Assembly (NCBI RefSeq): GCF_900698965.1
Contig: NZ_LR217725.1
Location: forward strand, 868,001 to 932,000
Length of the DNA stretch: 64,000 nt
Source: Erwinia_E haradaeae_A
Lineage (GTDB): Bacteria > Pseudomonadota > Gammaproteobacteria > Enterobacterales > Enterobacteriaceae
Direction of reading: 5' to 3'
In this document: piece by piece, positions 58,347 through 64,000 of the stretch
How the letters are laid out: every line of letters begins with the position of its first letter
How positions within the stretch are numbered: position 1 is the first letter of the stretch
Program-made: the position numbers and the translations under genes
Notes under the pieces: model-generated
Told to the model about the DNA's origin: nothing
The model's input: the letters and a program-made list of their open reading frames with translations, nothing else
Database searches by the model: none

Positions 58347-60091
58347 TGACCAAATTGCATTTTATAAAGTTGAGCATAAGCACCTCGTGTAGATAGCAAT
58401 GTCTCGTGCGTTCCCCGCTCTATAATCTCTCCATCTTCCACTACAATAATTTCATCAGCATTTTCAATGCTAGATAGCCGATGCGCAATAACCAAAGAAG
58501 TGCGGTTTTTCTGTAATTCATCTAACGCAGCTTGTATTGAGCGCTCAGACTCCGTGTCAAGTGCAGATGTGGCCTCGTCTAAAATCAGAATTGGGCAATC
58601 ACGTAACATCGCACGTGCAATCGCAATACGCTGTCGTTGACCTCCAGAGAGAAATATACCGTTTTCACCAATCACTGTATCTAAACCTTTCTCCATCTTA
58701 CTAATAAAATCCATAGCATGCGCTATAACAGCCACTCGCTCAATATCTGTACGGCTATACTTCGCTTGGCAAGCATAAGCAATATTGTTTGCTATGGTAT
58801 CATTAAATAAATGTACATTTTGCGATACTAAAGCTACTTGGTGTCGTAGAGATCTAAGCTTATACTCACGTAAATCATAAGAATCTATAAAAATATGACC
58901 ATGTTGAATATCGTAAAACCGGGTTAATAAACTAGCAATGGTAGATTTGCCTGATCCAGATCGCCCAACAAGCGCTACAGTTTTTCCAGCTGGAATGCTA
59001 AGGTTGATCCCTTTTAAAGCTGGAACATCGCGACCTGGATAACTAAAGGTTACATTGCGAAACTCAATATTTCCAACAGCACGTTTCACAATATACCTGC
59101 CGCGGTCTATCTCTTGCTCGCTATCCAGAATAGCAAATAACGTTTGGCATGCTGCCATGCCGCGCTGAAACTGTGTGTTAACATTCGTTAAAGATTTTAA
59201 CGGCCGCATTAATCCTATCATACATGAAAATACTACTGTAATAATGCCGGCCGTTAATGTTTCCATTACACTGGGAAGACTAGCGGCAAATAAAACAAGC
59301 GCTAATGCTAGTGAAGAAATTAGCTGAATAATGGGGTCAGAAATGGATGATGCTGAGACCATTTTCATGCCTTGTTGTCGCATGCAATTACTCACACGAT
59401 GAAAAGATTCATTTTCAATACTCTGACCCCCAAAAATCAACACCTCTTTATGGCCTTTAAGCATCTCTTCTGCGCTTGCAGTGACTTCCCCCATAGTGTT
59501 TTGCATATTCTTACTAATAGTGCGAAAACGTTTAGAAACATTCCTAATAGCGAACGATACTAATGGAGCTACAACAATTAAAATTAAAGATAATTGCCAA
59601 CTATAATAAAACATGAGCATAAACAAACCAATAATGGATGCACCTTCACGCACTATAGTTACTAAAGCACTAGAACATGAGGATGCAACATGCTCTACGT
59701 CATAGGTCATACGAGATAACAATGCTCCAGTAGAGTTTTGGTCAAAAAAAGCCACTGGCATCCCCATCATGTGATTAAACAACTTACGGCGTATTTCCAT
59801 TACAACATTACCAGAAACCCATGAAATGCAATAGCTAGAGGCATAACTAGTTACGCCTCGTAACAGCATTAGAGCGATAATCACTACAGGCATCCATAAT
59901 AGAACTGAGCGACCTGATTTACCAAAACCATCATCAAGCAAGGGTTTAAGAAGTGATAACATTACAGCATCTCCTATCGCATTTAAAATGAGCGCAATAG
60001 CAGCTACAATTAACCCTATTTTATAGGGTGTCACAATTGGCCAAAGTCGATGAAACGTTTTCCATGTGGAGATATCTTGATTGAGATGCAT
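58343..60091 (-). CDS. msbA: MsbA, lipid A/LPS flippase
   Basis: ABC exporter homodimer that flips lipid A-core from the inner to the outer leaflet of the inner membrane. 582 residues, exactly as in E. coli: six-helix domain (about 20-325) and ATPase with GRSGSGKST (about 376-384), LSGGQRQR and ILILDEATSALD. The catalytic Glu is present. ATG start; no strong Shine-Dalgarno. Its product feeds the LptFG machine encoded at 42-44 kb. Confidence 0.97.
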   Translation of the reverse strand: MHLNQDISTWKTFHRLWPIVTPYKIGLIVAAIALILNAIGDAVMLSLLKPLLDDGFGKSGRSVLLWMPVVIIALMLLRGVTSYASSYCISWVSGNVVMEIRRKLFNHMMGMPVAFFDQNSTGALLSRMTYDVEHVASSCSSALVTIVREGASIIGLFMLMFYYSWQLSLILIVVAPLVSFAIRNVSKRFRTISKNMQNTMGEVTASAEEMLKGHKEVLIFGGQSIENESFHRVSNCMRQQGMKMVSASSISDPIIQLISSLALALVLFAASLPSVMETLTAGIITVVFSCMIGLMRPLKSLTNVNTQFQRGMAACQTLFAILDSEQEIDRGRYIVKRAVGNIEFRNVTFSYPGRDVPALKGINLSIPAGKTVALVGRSGSGKSTIASLLTRFYDIQHGHIFIDSYDLREYKLRSLRHQVALVSQNVHLFNDTIANNIAYACQAKYSRTDIERVAVIAHAMDFISKMEKGLDTVIGENGIFLSGGQRQRIAIARAMLRDCPILILDEATSALDTESERSIQAALDELQKNRTSLVIAHRLSSIENADEIIVVEDGEIIERGTHETLLSTRGAYAQLYKMQFGQ

Positions 60092-60693
60092 GGCTTAACC
60101 AGTGTTAATTGAAATGCGACCATTGATCCGAACTATAGTAAATAGGGACATACAATTACTAATTGTATTCTGTTGTTTTATGTTTTATCTATCTGTAATT
60201 CTCCAACATAAAAAACTATCATAAACATTAGAAAGGTTCTGATTCTATGTAACTAAAGTATTTGCGAATCAAATGCAAAATTAAAAATGAGATAGAACAT
60301 CGAAATTCTTTTAAACTTCGTACGGGATATAATCAAACCCCAACCTTATTTAATTCATCTAATTCCCCCTGCGCTTTATAACTAGGGGCGCATTGCCATG
60401 CATGAGAATGATTTGATTATGCATATAACATGAGAAGACTCAGAAACTCATAAAACATAAAAAGCATCTTAATATATGTCAGTATCACCTAATTATTGGT
60501 GCTATCACCTAATTATTGGTGTTGTCATCAATGCAATCTTCCATAAAAACAAGATGATATAAATATATTGATACGGTATAACCTTCTCAAATCAGTATAA
60601 TTTTAACAATACTTCAAACTAAACAGGTTCAAAATAATCTATATTGCAGCTATAATAAAAATTGTTATTTTCTTACGTTAAGGTGACCAATCA
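60092..60693. other. Non-coding gap between msbA and tsaB
   Basis: 602 nt between divergent genes; contains the duplication 60483-60521. No gene recognised. Confidence 0.45.
60483..60521. repeat. Direct repeat, 19-bp unit at 20-bp period
   Basis: TATCACCTAATTATTGGTG occurs twice separated by one C; each copy can fold as a small CACC/GGTG hairpin. Confidence 0.92.
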
Positions 60694-61368
60694 GTGAAAA
60701 TATTAGCCTTTAATACAAGCACGGCATATTGCTCTGTTGCATTAGAACAGGCGCATAAAAAATTATCTCATGTTAAGCTATCCGCTCGTAAACATACACA
60801 ATACATTTTGCCACTAATACAAAAAATTTTGCAAGAAGGTGCCATGTCATTACACGAACTAGATGCATTAGCCTTTAATCGTGGTCCTGGAAGTTTTGCT
60901 GGTATTCGTGTCGGAATCACTGTCGCTCAAGGTCTAGCACTAGGCTCTGGTCTCCCTTTGATAGGTCTCTCCACTCTTCAGATATTAGCACAAGCTGCCT
61001 GGAATAGGCTGTTTTCACCACGTGTTCTCGTGGCTATGAGTACAAACACGGGTCATATATACTGGGCTGAATATCAACGTAATCATCTTGGTAACTGGCA
61101 AAGTGAATGTGGTGAAACTATTTTACAGCCCCAGGACATACTCGAGCGGATGAAAACACTGACAGGTAGATGGACCTGTGTTGGTACAGGGTGGAAATCC
61201 TGTCCGGAATTAATAGATCAATCTAGTCTTGATCTTCTTATTTCTAATATAGATTTACCTCATGCAAAAGATATGTTGCCTTTAGCAAAAATCATGCTGA
61301 TTTTAGGTTCTACCGTATCACCTGAGACTATAGAACCAAAGTACTTAAGTAAGGCATTTTTTAGTTAA
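60694..61368 (+). CDS. tsaB: TsaB, tRNA threonylcarbamoyladenosine biosynthesis protein
   Basis: Partner of TsaD and TsaE in making t6A37 of ANN-decoding tRNAs. 224 residues (E. coli 231), ASKHA fold: ILAFNTSTAYCSVAL, ARKHTQYILPLIQKIL, AFNRGPGSFAGIRVGITVAQGLALG, IYWAEYQ. The C-terminal part is shorter and divergent. The start is GTG 60694 with AAGGTG 8 nt upstream. t6A is near-universal, and TsaB is usually kept even in very small genomes. Confidence 0.94.
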   Translation: MKILAFNTSTAYCSVALEQAHKKLSHVKLSARKHTQYILPLIQKILQEGAMSLHELDALAFNRGPGSFAGIRVGITVAQGLALGSGLPLIGLSTLQILAQAAWNRLFSPRVLVAMSTNTGHIYWAEYQRNHLGNWQSECGETILQPQDILERMKTLTGRWTCVGTGWKSCPELIDQSSLDLLISNIDLPHAKDMLPLAKIMLILGSTVSPETIEPKYLSKAFFS

Positions 61369-61591
61369 TTGCTTGACAATTCTAAAAAATATAGATCTAT
61401 TATTAGCAATACGCATACAAAATCAGTAATTAACTGTGCTTATCTTATGTTAAATCCCTATATATGATGTTTGGTGCGTACATTCTCAATTGCTAATGAA
61501 TGACTAATCATGAACGCTTAAACCGAAGCATACAACTACACTCTATCTCTGTATGCTCTGCGTATTCTGTATAAGTAATACTTGAATCTAT

Positions 61592-61667
61592 TGGCAGGGG
61601 CGGAGAGAGTCGAACTCACAACTTCCGGTTTTGGAGACCGGTGCTCTACCAATTGAACTACGCCCCT
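61592..61667 (-). tRNA. tRNA-Trp(CCA)
   Basis: Cloverleaf on the minus strand: acceptor AGGGGCG/CGCCCCT, D arm TAGTTCAATTGGTAGAGCA, anticodon stem CCGGT/ACCGG with loop CTCCAAA (anticodon CCA), T arm TGTGAGTTCGACTCTCT with weakened pairing, discriminator G and encoded CCA. Close to E. coli trpT. Confidence 0.96.
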
Positions 61668-63167
61668 AGATAGCTCATCTTGAGAAAAATTTGTATTATA
61701 GCAATTTGGTCATGTAAATTTTAACAGATACTATAGATATGTAGCAGCTGATATGCAGTAGCACTACCGCGTTATTTAGCCTCATAAAAAATTGTATGCA
61801 GAAGAGTCTGATGTTTACAAAACTCATATAGATTGATTGGGATTGGGTTTCTTGTCAACCTTCAGTGATATAAAAATCTTATACCAGAGCGCTTTCTAAT
61901 TTAGGATTTTCAGCCTAAATCAATAAACTAATAGCTTTTATTATTCATATAACATTGCGTACATCTCTTTAAATCAAAATCATACCTACTCAGTAAGGGT
62001 AATGTTAAAAAAAAGATAACTGCCCTACCTAACCTAGAAGATATTATTATAATAATAAAGAAAAAAATACAAAAACTCTATATGATCTTCTAATGTATTT
62101 CAATTATTAATTATCAATTATCAATTATTTTCATTGCAGTTTGTTATTATTGTCCACAAAATTTATTATGTATTGGATGGTCTCTACATCACTCATTTCT
62201 CGTTTTAAATTCAACTAACGTCAAAAACTAATCACTCTGAAATCTTGATTTTTATGTAACTAATTTTCTGTGAATTTTTCGATCCAGTGTCATCGCTATT
62301 CAAAGATTCAATCTTCCTCATGCAGTCTGATCTAGGGGGTTAACGCGTTTTGTATTCTGATATTTCTATATTTCTATTAATAAGATAATGACGAGATATT
62401 AAAGAAGTTATGTGTGTTTTTAGGACTGTAATCACGCAATGTTTTTCTGCTGTTGAGAAAACTTTAATTTCAAATCGAGTAATAAAATTACTATTAACTA
62501 AATTTAGAGAAGCGTGCAATTCTTGTCTATAATCTTGTATATTATGTATAATACATAGCATTATCCTTTTCTTAATGCTAATTATACTAATTATGCTAGA
62601 TATGCTCACTATATAACTTTTTATATCTTATGTAAAACCCTGATGTAAAACTATACCGCCTAATCACCAAGTCACTATAATATGCATATTTACGGGGGGG
62701 TTGATATGTATCAAATACTCTTATTACTAAAATATAATCTATCTGTTACAGACCCTTGCATAGACTACGTTAGAATGTTCAGAGAAAAGTAAAAACGAAT
62801 ATTATGATTTTATAATTTTCAAATTATAAAATATAACATTCTGAAATGATCCAAAATCGTTGGATGGAATATAATATACTGATCAGTATAAATATAATCT
62901 GTAATATGTATACTTTTCCAAAAAAGGAAACATCTTATTGTAAATATATCAGATTATGAAGTATCGTTACATCTTTTTATTAAGTTTATTAAGGGTAGAT
63001 TATATTCAAGGTGGACTATATTTAGCTTTGCTTTAGTGAATATTTTTATATTCTTATTGTGATTTCATTGTGATTTCATGTCTTCTTGTATCACACCATC
63101 TAATGTCATCCAAGTTTTATGGGAACCACCATGAAACGAGATAATCATATCTCAATACAGTCTTACT
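61668..63167. other. Non-coding gap between tRNA-Trp and tRNA-Glu
   Basis: 1.5 kb without a confident gene. A minus-strand frame 62340-62609 (GTG start; internal ATG at 62561 gives 73 residues) has fairly balanced composition and a faint resemblance to the DUF493/YbeD C-terminus, but not enough to call. Contains the 11-bp duplication 63056-63077. Confidence 0.45.
63056..63077. repeat. Two-copy tandem duplication, 11-bp unit
   Basis: ATTGTGATTTC occurs twice head to tail with no mismatch. Confidence 0.88.
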
Positions 63168-63243
63168 TGGTGTCCCCAAGGGGGTTCGAACCCCTGTTAC
63201 TGCCGTGAAAGGGCAGTGTCCTAGGCCTCTAGACGATGGGGAC
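63168..63243 (-). tRNA. tRNA-Glu(TTC)
   Basis: Cloverleaf on the minus strand: acceptor GTCCCCA/TGGGGAC, D arm CGTCTAGAGGCCTAGGAC, anticodon stem CTGCC/GGCAG with loop CTTTCAC (anticodon TTC), T arm CAGGGGTTCGAACCCCCT, discriminator A and encoded CCA. Close to E. coli tRNA-Glu. It is not next to a rRNA operon, where enteric tRNA-Glu usually lies. Confidence 0.96.
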
Positions 63244-64000
63244 TTCGAGAGTATTTTAAATCTTTTTTATGGCGGTATCTTTGTATAAAGAATCGCTTTA
63301 AAGATATACCACTCCTAAATAGTAATACACAATGCATCATATACACAGTTTGTTAGTTTGTTAGTTTATATAAAACTATATACAACTTATAACACTCACT
63401 CAGGACATGCACTACCTGTTGGTGCTCAGTTATATCGCTTGACGTATCCTACCTAGACGTATTCTACCTAATATATATTCTATAACTTAATATCAACCGG
63501 AAACAATATAACGACATAAGGATAAGTGCTAGATGTTATTTATTAATCATAACTAGCCTTCGTTTTTCTAAGCGCTTAATTCTGTTCAGCTGTAGACTAA
63601 TCTATAATCTATTCGTCATGACAATAAAACTGTTATAATTCTTATAAATTATCTCTTATCTCTATATATGCAGCGACTATCATGTACAAGCATAAGCTTC
63701 AAGCTAAAGCGGCAATATTTAAATCATTGAGTGATCTTTTGCCTTCTATTAAATAATCAATTTTATACACATGTTATATTAACATATAAAAATTACATTG
63801 AATAGCTATTTTAGGTTATACCTTAAGAATACTCTCTTTGAATAAATTAAACATAACCAGCTAAACATAGTAAATTGAAGAATTACATTTTTATCTCACA
63901 AGAGGATCTGGGTACTTAACATTCCATACCTGATTTCTTCGGTTTGTATATAAACCACTAAATTTCAACTCTCATATGCTTATTGTGATCTTGCAACGTG
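63244..64000. other. Non-coding stretch at right window edge
   Basis: 757 nt without a recognisable gene. A 24-codon frame near 63682-63756 (starts MYKHKLQAKAAIF) is too short to assign and may be a remnant. Confidence 0.4.

Noticed and set aside
63682..63756. 24-codon frame starting MYKHKLQAKAAIF
   Set aside because: Too short to assign; may be a decayed gene start but cannot be supported.

Overview
The window reads as a chromosome segment of a host-restricted gammaproteobacterium of the Enterobacterales, most likely an insect endosymbiont at an intermediate stage of genome reduction. Every confidently named protein aligns end to end with its Escherichia coli counterpart, often at identical length (MsbA, PrfC, WaaF, TrpS, CyoD, KdsB). 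The DNA is strongly AT-rich, and only about 37 of the 64 kb codes for protein. Most intact genes are separated by 0.4 to 3 kb of non-coding DNA with no recognisable gene. No insertion sequence, prophage, CRISPR array, secretion or toxin system is visible. The genus cannot be decided from the sequence alone.

Layout from left to right. 0.4-5.5 kb: mdlA-mdlB ABC exporter, DecR-type Lrp regulator and a divergent DMT permease. 8.5-14.8 kb: complete cytochrome bo3 operon cyoABCDE, then the MFS gene yajR. 15.5-20.8 kb: mdh, ycaR-kdsB, a small zinc-finger gene, a suhB with a damaged active site, and queC. 22-27.8 kb: degP, then the LPS inner-core cluster hldD-waaF-waaC plus a family-4 glycosyltransferase. 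28.2-33.2 kb: tRNA-Val, tRNA-Lys, purU, tmRNA, smpB and ratA-ratB. 34.5-41 kb: prfC, alaS, csrA. 42-46 kb: lptF-lptG converging on holB across a very large palindrome. 47-54.4 kb: rpmB-rpmG, trpS, a short-form metG, folA. 55.9-63.2 kb: tRNA-Ala, msbA-lpxK, tsaB, tRNA-Trp, tRNA-Glu.

The retained genes give a coherent picture. Much of the LPS route is here: KdsB (Kdo activation), LpxK (lipid A 4'-kinase), MsbA (inner-membrane flipping), HldD/WaaF/WaaC (heptose core) and LptF/LptG (export permease). With periplasmic DegP this argues that a real outer membrane is kept. CyoABCDE and Mdh imply aerobic respiration. AlaS, TrpS, MetG, PrfC, L28, L33, tmRNA/SmpB, QueC, TsaB and four amino-acid-specific tRNAs plus tRNA-Lys serve translation. 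PurU and FolA serve one-carbon metabolism.

The main unusual observations are: SuhB has lost Mg-binding and substrate residues while the fold is intact; several perfect or nearly perfect palindromes lie between genes, including a 34-bp inverted repeat between convergent genes and a 22-bp one just upstream of folA; perfect two-copy tandem duplications of 9-24 bp recur throughout the non-coding DNA and were not noticed in any gene; and a small intact C4 zinc-finger gene is kept. No clearly new multi-gene system was found.
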